Assembly: GCF_048593165.1 (NCBI RefSeq)
Contig: NZ_CP184271.1
Length of the DNA stretch: 64,000 bases
Strand: one strand, 5' to 3'
Source: Pectobacterium sp013449375
Lineage (GTDB): Bacteria > Pseudomonadota > Gammaproteobacteria > Enterobacterales > Enterobacteriaceae
Notes under the pieces: generated by a model
What the model saw: only the letters and a program-made list of their open reading frames with translations
What the model was told of the DNA's origin: nothing
The model's database searches: none
Shown here: piece after piece, positions 45,198-53,222 of the stretch
Layout of the letters: each line of letters opens with the position of its first letter
Position numbering within the stretch: position 1 is the stretch's first letter
Made by a program: the position numbers and the translations under genes

Positions 45198-46124
45198 ATG
45201 ACAAAAAAAGCGGATTACATTTGGTTCAATGGTGAGATGGTTCCATGGGCTGAAGCAAAAGTACACGTGATGTCGCACGCCTTGCATTATGGTACCTCCG
45301 TGTTTGAGGGCGTTCGTTGCTACCATTCACACAAGGGTCCGGTAGTTTTTCGTCACCGCGAGCACATGCAGCGCCTGCGTGATTCGGCAAAAATTTATCG
45401 TATGCCGGTCGAACAAAGCGTGGATGAACTGATGGAAGCCTGCCGTGAAACGCTGCGTAAAAATAACTTGACCAGCGCGTATATCCGTCCGCTAGTGTTT
45501 ATTGGCGATGTGGGTATGGGCGTGAATCCACCAGACGGTTATAAAACCGACGTGATTATCGCGGCGTTCCCGTGGGGCGCGTATCTGGGTGAAGAAGCGC
45601 TGGAAGCGGGCATTGATGCCATGGTGTCCTCCTGGAATCGCGCCGCGGCGAATACCATTCCAACCGCCGCTAAAGCGGGCGGTAACTATCTGTCCTCCCT
45701 GCTGGTGGGTAGCGAAGCACGTCGCCACGGCTATCAGGAAGGGATCGCGCTGGATGTCCACGGCTATGTTTCTGAAGGTGCAGGCGAGAACCTGTTTGAA
45801 GTGAAGGACGGTATTATCTTCACGCCGCCGTTTACCTCTTCGGCGCTACCGGGCATTACGCGTGACGCCATCATCAAGCTGGCGAAGGACGCGGGATATG
45901 AAGTGCGTGAGCAGGTACTGTCCCGTGAGTCACTGTATCTGGCGGATGAAGTGTTCATGTCCGGTACGGCGGCGGAAATCACCCCTGTGCGCAGCGTAGA
46001 CGGTATTCAGGTCGGCATCGGCAAACGCGGTCCGGTCACTAAAGCTCTGCAACAGGCGTTCTTTGGCCTCTTCACGGGTGAAACCGAAGATAAATGGGGC
46101 TGGTTGGATCCGGTAAATCAGTAA
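45198..46124 (+). CDS. ilvE: Branched-chain amino acid aminotransferase
   Basis: Pyridoxal-phosphate enzyme for the last step of isoleucine, valine and leucine synthesis. 308 residues. Fold-type IV signature with the PLP Lys in PTAAKAGGNYLSS and the phosphate-binding EGAGENLFEV and GTAAEITPV loops. Preceded by AAGGAA. Length and order in the operon as in E. coli (309). Confidence 0.97.
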   Translation: MTKKADYIWFNGEMVPWAEAKVHVMSHALHYGTSVFEGVRCYHSHKGPVVFRHREHMQRLRDSAKIYRMPVEQSVDELMEACRETLRKNNLTSAYIRPLVFIGDVGMGVNPPDGYKTDVIIAAFPWGAYLGEEALEAGIDAMVSSWNRAAANTIPTAAKAGGNYLSSLLVGSEARRHGYQEGIALDVHGYVSEGAGENLFEVKDGIIFTPPFTSSALPGITRDAIIKLAKDAGYEVREQVLSRESLYLADEVFMSGTAAEITPVRSVDGIQVGIGKRGPVTKALQQAFFGLFTGETEDKWGWLDPVNQ

Positions 46125-46193
46125 TCAATCAAGATAATCAGGCGGTGATACGTTCCATCATCGCCCAATTCGTAATTTTTGGAGTAATAGAGC

Positions 46194-48044
46194 ATGCCTA
46201 AGTACCGTTCAGCCACCACCACGCACGGCCGTAATATGGCTGGCGCCCGAGCCTTGTGGCGCGCCACTGGGATGACCGACAATGATTTTGGTAAACCCAT
46301 TATCGCGGTGGTCAACTCCTTCACCCAATTCGTGCCCGGTCATGTGCACTTGCGCGATTTAGGTAAACTGGTTGCCGAGCAAATCGAAGCATCTGGTGGT
46401 GTCGCGAAAGAATTCAACACGATCGCAGTGGACGACGGCATCGCCATGGGTCACGGCGGTATGCTCTATTCTCTGCCTTCCCGTGAACTGATCGCCGACT
46501 CGGTGGAATACATGGTGAATGCCCACTGCGCGGATGCGATGGTGTGTATCTCCAACTGTGACAAAATCACCCCAGGGATGCTAATGGCGTCGTTGCGTCT
46601 GAACATTCCAGTGATTTTCGTGTCTGGCGGCCCGATGGAAGCGGGGAAAACCAAACTCTCCGATCAGATCATCAAGCTGGATCTGGTGGATGCGATGATT
46701 CAGGGGGCAGACCCGAAAGTCTCTGATGAACAAAGCGAACAGGTGGAACGTTCTGCCTGTCCGACCTGTGGTTCCTGTTCCGGTATGTTTACCGCTAACT
46801 CCATGAACTGCCTGACCGAAGCGCTGGGTCTGTCTCAGCCGGGCAACGGTTCGCTGTTGGCGACGCACGCCGACCGTAAGCAACTGTTCCTGAACGCAGG
46901 TAAACGCATTGTCGGTCTGGCGAAGCGTTACTACGAGCAGGATGATGAGAGCGTGCTGCCGCGCAACATCGCCAATAAAGCCGCATTTGAAAACGCCATG
47001 ATTCTGGATATCGCGATGGGCGGTTCCACCAATACCGTCCTGCATCTGTTAGCTGCGGCGCAGGAAGGTGAAGTGGACTTCACCATGACCGACATTGACA
47101 GACTGTCACGTCAGGTTCCGCACCTGTGTAAGGTGGCGCCGAGTACCCAGAAATACCACATGGAAGACGTACACCGTGCGGGCGGCGTGATCGGTATTTT
47201 GGGCGAGCTGGACAGAGCAGGTTTGCTGAACCGTGAAGTGAACAACGTGCTGGGCAAAACACTGCCGGAAACGCTGGAAGCCTACGATGTGATGCTGACG
47301 CAGGATGATAGTGTAAAAAGCATGTATTCCGCCGGCCCGGCGGGTATCCGTACGACCAAAGCGTTTTCTCAGGATTGTCGCTGGGATTCACTGGATACCG
47401 ATCGTCAGGAAGGCTGTATTCGTTCCCGTGAATTTGCCTACAGTCAGGATGGCGGGTTGGCTGTGCTGTACGGCAATCTGGCAGAGAATGGCTGTATCGT
47501 GAAAACCGCAGGCGTGGATGAAGGGAGTTTGGTCTTCCGCGGTCCGGCAAAAGTTTATGAAAGTCAAGATGATGCGGTAGACGCCATTCTGGGCGGTAAA
47601 GTCGTGGCGGGTGACGTTGTTGTGATTCGCTACGAAGGGCCGAAAGGCGGGCCGGGTATGCAGGAAATGCTGTATCCGACCACCTACCTGAAATCGATGG
47701 GATTAGGTAAAAGCTGCGCGCTGATTACCGATGGCCGCTTCTCTGGCGGTACATCAGGTCTGTCTATCGGCCATGCGTCTCCTGAAGCGGCCAGCGGCGG
47801 CACCATTGCTTTGGTACAGGACGGCGACACTATCGCGATTGATATTCCGAACCGCAGCATTGCGCTGGTTCTGGATGATGCTGAGTTGGCAAACCGCCGC
47901 GCAGCGGAAGAGGCGAGAGGCGAACAGGCCTGGACGCCACATAATCGTGAGCGTCAGGTGTCTTTTGCGCTGCGTGCGTATGCTAGCCTGGCAACCAGCG
48001 CGGATAAAGGCGCTGTGCGGGATAAAAGCAAGCTGGGAGGCTAA
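46194..48044 (+). CDS. ilvD: Dihydroxy-acid dehydratase
   Basis: Iron-sulfur dehydratase, third step for valine and isoleucine. 616 residues as in E. coli. Cluster cysteines are visible in VCISNCDKITPGM and CPTCGSCSGMFTANSMNC; substrate/Mg segment GRFSGGTSGLSIGHASPEA is intact. The final base of its stop codon is the A of a possible ilvA ATG, so the two are coupled. Confidence 0.97.
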   Translation: MPKYRSATTTHGRNMAGARALWRATGMTDNDFGKPIIAVVNSFTQFVPGHVHLRDLGKLVAEQIEASGGVAKEFNTIAVDDGIAMGHGGMLYSLPSRELIADSVEYMVNAHCADAMVCISNCDKITPGMLMASLRLNIPVIFVSGGPMEAGKTKLSDQIIKLDLVDAMIQGADPKVSDEQSEQVERSACPTCGSCSGMFTANSMNCLTEALGLSQPGNGSLLATHADRKQLFLNAGKRIVGLAKRYYEQDDESVLPRNIANKAAFENAMILDIAMGGSTNTVLHLLAAAQEGEVDFTMTDIDRLSRQVPHLCKVAPSTQKYHMEDVHRAGGVIGILGELDRAGLLNREVNNVLGKTLPETLEAYDVMLTQDDSVKSMYSAGPAGIRTTKAFSQDCRWDSLDTDRQEGCIRSREFAYSQDGGLAVLYGNLAENGCIVKTAGVDEGSLVFRGPAKVYESQDDAVDAILGGKVVAGDVVVIRYEGPKGGPGMQEMLYPTTYLKSMGLGKSCALITDGRFSGGTSGLSIGHASPEAASGGTIALVQDGDTIAIDIPNRSIALVLDDAELANRRAAEEARGEQAWTPHNRERQVSFALRAYASLATSADKGAVRDKSKLGG

Positions 48045-48049
48045 TGCTG

Positions 48050-49594
48050 ATGGCTGTGTCACAACCTCTTCCTGCCGCGCCGGGAGGCGCGGAGTACCTG
48101 CGGGCGATCTTGCGCTCGCCAGTGTATGAAGTCACGCAGGTCACACCGCTGGAGAAGATGGAGAAGATCTCTTCGCGGCTGGGTAATGTCATTCTGGTAA
48201 AACGTGAAGACAGGCACGCGGTGCACAGCTTCAAGCTGCGCGGCGCGTACGCCATGATGGCGGGGCTGAGCGACGAGCAGAAGTCACACGGCGTGGTGAC
48301 CGCATCTGCGGGTAACCATGCGCAGGGCGTGGCGCTCTCCTCCAGCAAGCTGGGGATTAAATCGCTGATTGTGATGCCTGTGGCGACGGCCGATATCAAG
48401 GTGGATGCCGTGCGTGGTTTTGGCGGCGAAGTGCTGCTATACGGCGCTAACTTTGATGAAGCTAAGGCGAAGGCCATTGAGCTGTCACAGCAGCAGAAAA
48501 TGACGTTTCTGCCGCCGTTCGATCACCCGGCGGTGATTGCGGGTCAAGGTACGTTGGCGCTGGAATTGTTACAGCAAGATGCCCATCTGGACCGCGTGTT
48601 TGTGCCTGTCGGCGGCGGCGGTCTGGCGGCGGGTGTTGCCGTCCTGATTAAACAGCTGATGCCGCAGGTGCAGGTGATCGGCGTGGAAGCGGAAGATTCC
48701 GCTTGTCTGCGCGCGGCGCTGGATGCCGGGCAACCGGTCGATCTGCCGCGTGTCGGGCTGTTTGCTGAAGGCGTGGCGGTGAAGCGCATTGGCGATGAAA
48801 CGTTCCGCCTGTGTCGGGAATATCTGGATGACGTGATTACCGTCGACAGCGACGCCATCTGTGCGGCCGTGAAAGATCTGTTTGAGGATGTCCGTGCGAT
48901 TGCTGAACCGTCCGGCGCGCTGGCGTTGGCGGGGATGAAGAAATACATCCAACAGCATCAAATTCAGGGTGAACGTCTGGCGCATATTCTGTCCGGTGCG
49001 AACGTCAACTTCCATGGCTTACGTTACGTTTCCGAACGCTGTGAGCTAGGTGAACAACGTGAAGCCTTGTTGGCGGTGACCATTCCCGAGAAACAAGGCA
49101 GCTTCCTGAAGTTTTGCCAACTGCTGGGCGGCCGTTCCGTTACCGAGTTCAACTATCGCTACGCCGATGCTAAAGACGCCTGCATTTTTGTCGGTGTACG
49201 TCTGACGCGTGGCTATGCGGAAAGGCAGGAGATTATCGCCGAGCTGTCTGCGGACGGCTATGAAGTGGTGGACTTATCCGATGATGAAATGGCGAAGCTG
49301 CACGTTCGCTATATGGTCGGCGGACGCCCTTCCAAACCGCTCCAGGAACGGCTTTATAGCTTTGAGTTCCCAGAGTCTCCGGGGGCGTTACTGAAATTTT
49401 TGCAGACGCTGGGCACGCACTGGAATATATCGCTGTTCCATTACCGCAGTCACGGCACGGATTTTGGCCGCGTGTTGGCCGCGTTCGAACTGGATGCAGG
49501 CGATCGGGAATTCGAGCAGCACCTACAGGCGCTAGGCTATGAATGCCATGACGAAACCAATAACCCCGCGTTCCGCTTCTTTTTAGCGGGTTAA
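48050..49594 (+). CDS. ilvA: Threonine dehydratase, biosynthetic
   Basis: Deaminates threonine to 2-oxobutanoate, the committed step to isoleucine, feedback-inhibited by isoleucine. ATG at 48050 (MAVSQPLPAAPGG) is nine bases after GGGAGG and gives 514 residues, exactly as E. coli; ATG at 48044 overlaps the ilvD stop and is too close. PLP Lys in HSFKLRGAYAM, phosphate loop GGGGLAAG, two C-terminal ACT-like regulatory domains from about residue 325. Last gene of ilvGMEDA. Confidence 0.97.
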   Translation: MAVSQPLPAAPGGAEYLRAILRSPVYEVTQVTPLEKMEKISSRLGNVILVKREDRHAVHSFKLRGAYAMMAGLSDEQKSHGVVTASAGNHAQGVALSSSKLGIKSLIVMPVATADIKVDAVRGFGGEVLLYGANFDEAKAKAIELSQQQKMTFLPPFDHPAVIAGQGTLALELLQQDAHLDRVFVPVGGGGLAAGVAVLIKQLMPQVQVIGVEAEDSACLRAALDAGQPVDLPRVGLFAEGVAVKRIGDETFRLCREYLDDVITVDSDAICAAVKDLFEDVRAIAEPSGALALAGMKKYIQQHQIQGERLAHILSGANVNFHGLRYVSERCELGEQREALLAVTIPEKQGSFLKFCQLLGGRSVTEFNYRYADAKDACIFVGVRLTRGYAERQEIIAELSADGYEVVDLSDDEMAKLHVRYMVGGRPSKPLQERLYSFEFPESPGALLKFLQTLGTHWNISLFHYRSHGTDFGRVLAAFELDAGDREFEQHLQALGYECHDETNNPAFRFFLAG

Positions 49595-49623
49595 GTTAGC
49601 GGTTAAATGTAGAGTGTTCCCCT

Positions 49624-49658
49624 AACGCCGCCGATGGTGTTTCACCGTCGGCGGCGTT
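49624..49658 (+). terminator. Hairpin after ilvA (copy 1 of a repeated hairpin)
   Basis: AACGCCGCCGATGGTG (49624-49639), loop TTT, CACCGTCGGCGGCGTT (49643-49658): a 16-bp stem with one G-U, followed by ATCTTTATG. Probable end of the ilv operon. The same hairpin recurs at 52386 and, shortened, at 51814. Confidence 0.8.
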
Positions 49659-49750
49659 ATCTTTATGTCATCTGATTAGTAACAGGGATGGCATTTCTTT
49701 ATGGCAACGCAATTCACGGGTTTTTATCAAGCGGGTTTAACGTTTCTTCA
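49625..49750 (+). repeat. Left direct repeat flanking the accessory block
   Basis: From the hairpin through the first ~50 bp of a DUF2461 gene start. It matches 52386-52510 with about five differences, including one 1-bp indel. Together the two copies bracket the Hcp/muramidase block, so the left copy is the footprint of the insertion. Confidence 0.88.
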
Positions 49751-49778
49751 ATCGTTGTCTCAAGGCGTTGCTGAATAA
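49701..49778 (+). pseudogene. Truncated 5' copy of the DUF2461 gene
   Basis: ATGGCAACGCAATTCACGGG opens a 25-codon frame whose first 17 residues equal those of the intact gene at 52461 except Tyr for Ser at position 9. After CTTCA the sequence diverges and a stop follows at 49776. No function expected. Confidence 0.85.
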
Positions 49779-49904
49779 ATTTAATTGAGAATGTTATTAA
49801 TTTTAAATCAATTATTCATTGCTTTTCTAATTCTTTTTAATGTTGATAATTATTATTTTATAGATTAGCTTGGTGAAACGTGGATTAACACATGGAGACC
49901 GAGA

Positions 49905-50114
49905 GTGAAAAATAAAGAGAAACTAGCCATTCAGTTAAATGAACAATTAAAAAGTAGCCTTATTAATAGTTCGTTACCTCCTGAAGAAATACTCGCATTG
50001 ATGATGAGGCTATGCCTTTCTCTAATGCAAGTGACCCAAAGCGATCTTGTTGAAATGAAAACGTCAGATGGACGAAAACTTTCACTCAAGCTTGATACAC
50101 CGTCAGTGCATTAA
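49905..50114 (+). CDS. Small hypothetical protein upstream of hcp
   Basis: 69 residues from a GTG at 49905, with GGAG seven bases upstream. Mostly helical; residues 24-42 form an amphipathic or weakly hydrophobic helix (LPPEEILALMMRLCLSLMQ); no signal peptide. I do not recognise it. It lies 27 bp before hcp on the same strand, so it is probably cotranscribed and part of the same cassette; an adaptor or accessory role is only a guess. Base composition is AT-rich like the rest of the block. Confidence 0.6.
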   Translation: MKNKEKLAIQLNEQLKSSLINSSLPPEEILALMMRLCLSLMQVTQSDLVEMKTSDGRKLSLKLDTPSVH

Positions 50115-50141
50115 TAATATTTATTTTTAGGAGTTAATGAA

Positions 50142-50621
50142 ATGTCGAGTATTATTTATTTAGAATTGACGGGCGATAAACAGGGGTTAATTTCTTCTGG
50201 TTGTTCAACGTTACAGTCAATTGGTAATAGAAGCCAGATTGGTCATGAAGATCAAATTCAAGTATTAAGTTTACATCACCCAATGAGTCATGCTGATAAT
50301 CTATCTTGCCATCCCGTTGAAATAATTAAACTTATCGATAAGTCATCACCATTGCTTGGTGTTTCGACCTCATCCAATGAAAAGCTAAGTGCAAATTTCT
50401 TTTTGTATAGGATAAATGCCGCTGGGCAATTAGAGTTGTTTTATGTCATTAAATTAACCGATGCCCGTATTGTTGATATTTCTTGTAGTTATCCACATTC
50501 GATTAATGACAATGACGTCATGCCATATGAAAAAGTTTTATTGAAGTATGCTTCTATATCATGGGAGCATAAAGTCGCGGGAACATCAGGGTATAGTATC
50601 TGGAATGATAGTGGCATTTAG
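50142..50621 (+). CDS. hcp: Hcp-family type VI secretion tube protein
   Basis: 159 residues with the Hcp pattern of enterobacterial T6SS: SGCSTLQSIGNRSQIGHEDQ near the start, HPVEIIKLIDKSSPLLG, a YRINAAGQLELFYVIKLTDARI strand pair (read in two parts) and the C-terminal AGTSGYSIW. Hcp hexamers stack into the inner tube and carry small effectors in the lumen. AGGAG lies eight bases before the ATG. No other T6SS structural gene is in the window, so this is an orphan hcp, and the effector gene that follows is its likely cargo. Codon and base use are AT-rich compared with ilv and DUF2461 neighbours. Confidence 0.88.
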   Translation: MSSIIYLELTGDKQGLISSGCSTLQSIGNRSQIGHEDQIQVLSLHHPMSHADNLSCHPVEIIKLIDKSSPLLGVSTSSNEKLSANFFLYRINAAGQLELFYVIKLTDARIVDISCSYPHSINDNDVMPYEKVLLKYASISWEHKVAGTSGYSIWNDSGI

Positions 50622-50759
50622 TTTTATTTGGTAATAAAACATACAGCCATTGATAATTATGTTATTCGTGGCTGATTTTATTGATTGATCACTAACCGAA
50701 AAAGATGCTAGATAATTTTTTATATTGGCGCTGCGTATTAATAAAAAGGAATTTACTCA

Positions 50760-51350
50760 ATGCTAAGAGTACCTCAAGGACAAATAACTTTCGATGGCGA
50801 AGGGGATGATATTCCCAATAGCCCTTTTTTTAGCCGCGTCATTCACTGGCCGGGAAATCCTGAATCAGGTGTGACGCTGGGGCGCGGCTATGATATGGGA
50901 AAGAGAACCAAGGGCGAAATCTATTCGGATATGCTCAGAATTGGTATTGGGAGTGAAAAAGCGCATTTAATCGCTAAGGGGGCTGGGTTAAAGGGCGGTG
51001 CCGCCGCCACTTTCGTGAAAGAGTACAAAGAAAAAATTGGCGTGATTACACATCAACAGCAGGTGGATTTGTTTAATATTATTTATAGTGGGTATATAAC
51101 AATAGCGAAAAATCGATACGCAGATCGTTCCGCTAATATACCTGATAGGGCGAATTGGAATGAGCTTCACCCCGCTATCAGAGATATTCTGGTGGATCTG
51201 GCCTATCAAGGGATGGAAGGGAAGAAAACTATCCCTGTGGCGGCAAAGAATGATATCGATCTGTTAATAAAGTTAATCGAGAGTGAGCCTGAGTTGCTAA
51301 AATATGAGGTTGGAAGAAACCGAGCGGGTTATTTAAGGATGAAGAAATGA
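50760..51350 (+). CDS. T4-lysozyme/pesticin-like muramidase, probable T6SS effector
   Basis: 196 residues, no signal peptide, so delivery must be by a dedicated route. The N-terminal part has the lysozyme-like layout: Glu14 in TFDGEGDDI as candidate catalytic acid, then HWPG and GVTLGRGYDMG, which resembles the T4 lysozyme YTIGIGH segment and puts Thr39 in the place of the catalytic Thr. A long helical region follows, as in the pesticin lysozyme domain. I infer hydrolysis of peptidoglycan glycan strands in the periplasm of rivals. It follows hcp by 138 bp and overlaps the next gene by ATGA, the usual effector-immunity coupling. Its family name is from memory. Confidence 0.78.
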   Translation: MLRVPQGQITFDGEGDDIPNSPFFSRVIHWPGNPESGVTLGRGYDMGKRTKGEIYSDMLRIGIGSEKAHLIAKGAGLKGGAAATFVKEYKEKIGVITHQQQVDLFNIIYSGYITIAKNRYADRSANIPDRANWNELHPAIRDILVDLAYQGMEGKKTIPVAAKNDIDLLIKLIESEPELLKYEVGRNRAGYLRMKK

Positions 51351-51787
51351 AAAATATCTACTTCTGTCTGTTGATGTTATTTGCTGTAAACGGTATATCC
51401 CCTGCATTTGGTGAGATTTATTGGAGTAAACTGGAATTAATGGAGAAAACGTTATGTAAAGATATAATGAAAGGGGAAAACTATCATGAACTTTATATTT
51501 GTACTGACCGAATGCTTGCTGACTCGACGGAAAAACTAGAGAAAAAAAATAAAGAAGCAATAGACTTTCTCTCAACACTCATAACTATAGAGGGTGAGGA
51601 CGATGCCGTTAAGCTTTTCAAAGCAGATCAAGCCGCGTGGAGAAATTATGTTGTCCATCGTTGTGCGTATAGAGGGCACCCATATATTAAAGATAGCCCC
51701 GTTTATTTATCAAATAAAGATCTTTGCGAGGCGGTAGAAAACTACAGACGGATCGAGTCGCTAGACGGTGAGCTCAATTTCCCTTAA
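51347..51787 (+). CDS. Secreted LprI/DUF1311-like protein, probable immunity protein 1
   Basis: 146 residues with a signal peptide (1-22, cleavage near SPAFG-EIYW), so periplasmic, where a muramidase would act. The mature part has the DUF1311/LprI pattern: paired cysteines, an ADSTEKLEKKNKEAIDFL helix, then DQAAWRNYVVHRC. LprI-type proteins are known lysozyme inhibitors. The ATG overlaps the muramidase stop (ATGA) and its ribosome site AAGGA is inside that gene. Immunity function is inferred from place, location signal and family. Confidence 0.78.
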   Translation: MKNIYFCLLMLFAVNGISPAFGEIYWSKLELMEKTLCKDIMKGENYHELYICTDRMLADSTEKLEKKNKEAIDFLSTLITIEGEDDAVKLFKADQAAWRNYVVHRCAYRGHPYIKDSPVYLSNKDLCEAVENYRRIESLDGELNFP

Positions 51788-51813
51788 TTACTCATCCTTT
51801 GGATAAGTGTGTC

Positions 51814-51843
51814 ACGCCGCCGATGGTATTTCACTGGCGGCGT
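51814..51843 (+). repeat. Shortened copy of the ilvA-end hairpin
   Basis: ACGCCGCC (51814-51821) and GGCGGCGT (51836-51843) with a shortened middle (GATGGTATTTCACT). It is clearly derived from the hairpin at 49624 and 52386 and marks the junction of the duplicated immunity segment. Confidence 0.75.
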
Positions 51844-51845
51844 AA

Positions 51846-51923
51846 AAAATAGAGAGTACGCAAGAATTGCTAGATTTTTAGGCCGGAAGAGACCGAGCAG
51901 GTTATTTAAGGATGAAAAAATGA
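51846..51923 (+). pseudogene. 3' remnant of a second muramidase gene
   Basis: 26 codons in the muramidase frame read KIESTQELLDF, stop, AGRDRAGYLRMKK, stop; they align with the intact C-terminus KLIESEPELLKYEVGRNRAGYLRMKK (shown as positions 171-196 of that protein). An in-frame TAG at 51879-51881 and loss of everything upstream make it dead. Its TGA overlaps the second immunity ATG exactly as in the intact pair. Confidence 0.88.
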
Positions 51924-52360
51924 AAAATATCTACTTCTGTATATTAATGTTATGTACTGTGGGCGGTATATCTCCTGCGTTTGGTGAAATTTACCTTGAC
52001 CAATTGAATTTGATGAAAAAAACGTTATGTAGAGATATAATGAAAGGAGAGAGTTATCATGAAGTGGATATTTGTATTGAACGGATGCTTGCTGATTCGA
52101 CAGAAAAATTAGAACAAAAAAATAAAGAAGCAATAGACTTTCTTTCCAAACTTATAACTATGGAAGATGAGGAAAGTGCAGTTAAGCTCTTCAAAGCAGA
52201 TCAGGTCGCGTGGAAAAATTATGTTGTCCATCGTTGTGCGTATAAAGTACACCCGTATATTAAAGATAGCCCTATTTATTTCTCAGATAAAAGCCTTTGC
52301 GAGGCGGTAGAAAACTACAGACGGATCGAGTCGCTAGACGGTGAACTCAATATCCCTTAA
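51920..52360 (+). CDS. Secreted LprI/DUF1311-like protein, probable immunity protein 2 (orphan)
   Basis: 146 residues, same length as immunity protein 1 and about four fifths identical by eye, with the same signal peptide (MKNIYFC...SPAFG), cysteines and DQVAWKNYVVHRC motif. Differences cluster at residues 26-33, 45-54 and 81-86, which could change which effector is bound. The start at 51920 is set by homology to copy 1; the longer frame from 51809 runs through the effector remnant and hairpin and is rejected. It has no live effector of its own, so it is an orphan immunity gene. Confidence 0.78.
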   Translation: MKNIYFCILMLCTVGGISPAFGEIYLDQLNLMKKTLCRDIMKGESYHEVDICIERMLADSTEKLEQKNKEAIDFLSKLITMEDEESAVKLFKADQVAWKNYVVHRCAYKVHPYIKDSPIYFSDKSLCEAVENYRRIESLDGELNIP

Positions 52361-52385
52361 TACTCATCCTTTAGATAAGTGTGTC

Positions 52386-52510
52386 ACGCCGCCGATGGTG
52401 TTTCACCGTCGGCGGCGTTATCTTTATGTCATCTGACAGCAACAGGGATGGCATTTCTTTATGGCAACGCAATTCACGGGTTTTTCTCAAGCGGGTTTAA
52501 CGTTTCTTCA
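52386..52510 (+). repeat. Right direct repeat flanking the accessory block
   Basis: Hairpin ACGCCGCCGATGGTG (52386-52400) with CACCGTCGGCGGCGT (52404-52418), followed by the leader and first 50 bp of the intact DUF2461 gene; it repeats 49625-49750. The hairpin probably terminates the cassette. Confidence 0.88.
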
Positions 52511-53204
52511 GCAGGTGCGTCAGTACAACGATAAAGCGTGGTTTGACGAGCACCGTGCGGTTTACGATGAGCAACTGGTTGCGCCGTTCCGCATGCTGGT
52601 GGATGAGCTTAGTCTGACCATGTTGCAGATTGACGACCATTTTGAAACGCGCCCGGCCATCGGCAAGACCCTCTCGCGTATTCACCGCGATACGCGTTTT
52701 TCTCACGATAAATCACGCTATCGCAGCCATATGTGGCTCACGTTCAAGCGGACACGCAAAGACTGGACGGATGCACCGGTGTATTTCTTTGAAATCACGC
52801 CGGATACCTGGCGCTACGGATTGGGCTATTATAGCGCGACGCGTAATACGATGGATCTGTTCCGTCAGACGCTGCATGGTAATCCGTCACAGTTTCTTGA
52901 CGTGGCGAGCTGTCTGGGGGATACCTTCACGCTGGAAGGGGACAGCTATAAACGCCCGCTGATTAAAGATCAGGAGCCGGAACTGGCGAACTGGTATAAC
53001 CGTAAATCGTTTGCCGCGATATCTACCCGACAGGATATGGACGCGCTGTTTTCTGGCGATCTGGTGACGGTGTTAGCTCGCGGATTTACCCAGCTTGAGC
53101 CGCTCTATCATTACCTGATGAACGTCGAAACCATGAAGAAAGCCGCGCAGGAAACGGAGTCTGATACGCGGGCATTTTCGGCGGATAAATGGTTTGAACG
53201 CTAG
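52461..53204 (+). CDS. DUF2461 / TIGR02453 family protein
   Basis: 247 residues. Family marks are the N-terminal block VRQYNDKAWFDEHRAVYDE and ETRPAIGKTLSRIHRDTRFS followed by DKSRYRSHMW. Function is not known for this family; the protein is cytoplasmic with no signal or membrane segments. The first ~50 bp and its upstream hairpin are duplicated at 49625. It is codon-typical for the chromosome, so it is the host gene next to which the cassette came in. Confidence 0.85.
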   Translation: MATQFTGFSQAGLTFLQQVRQYNDKAWFDEHRAVYDEQLVAPFRMLVDELSLTMLQIDDHFETRPAIGKTLSRIHRDTRFSHDKSRYRSHMWLTFKRTRKDWTDAPVYFFEITPDTWRYGLGYYSATRNTMDLFRQTLHGNPSQFLDVASCLGDTFTLEGDSYKRPLIKDQEPELANWYNRKSFAAISTRQDMDALFSGDLVTVLARGFTQLEPLYHYLMNVETMKKAAQETESDTRAFSADKWFER

Positions 53205-53222
53205 CGCCAGAGATAGCCAGCG

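Noticed and set aside
51809..51919. Longer form of immunity protein 2
   Set aside because: The extra residues come from the hairpin and the out-of-frame muramidase remnant, and would remove the signal peptide from the N-terminus.
49760..52380. Possibility that the accessory block is a prophage lysis module, because of the lysozyme-like gene
   Set aside because: There is no holin, spanin, integrase or phage structural gene; an Hcp gene precedes the lysozyme and signal-bearing LprI-like proteins follow, which fits a T6SS cassette better.
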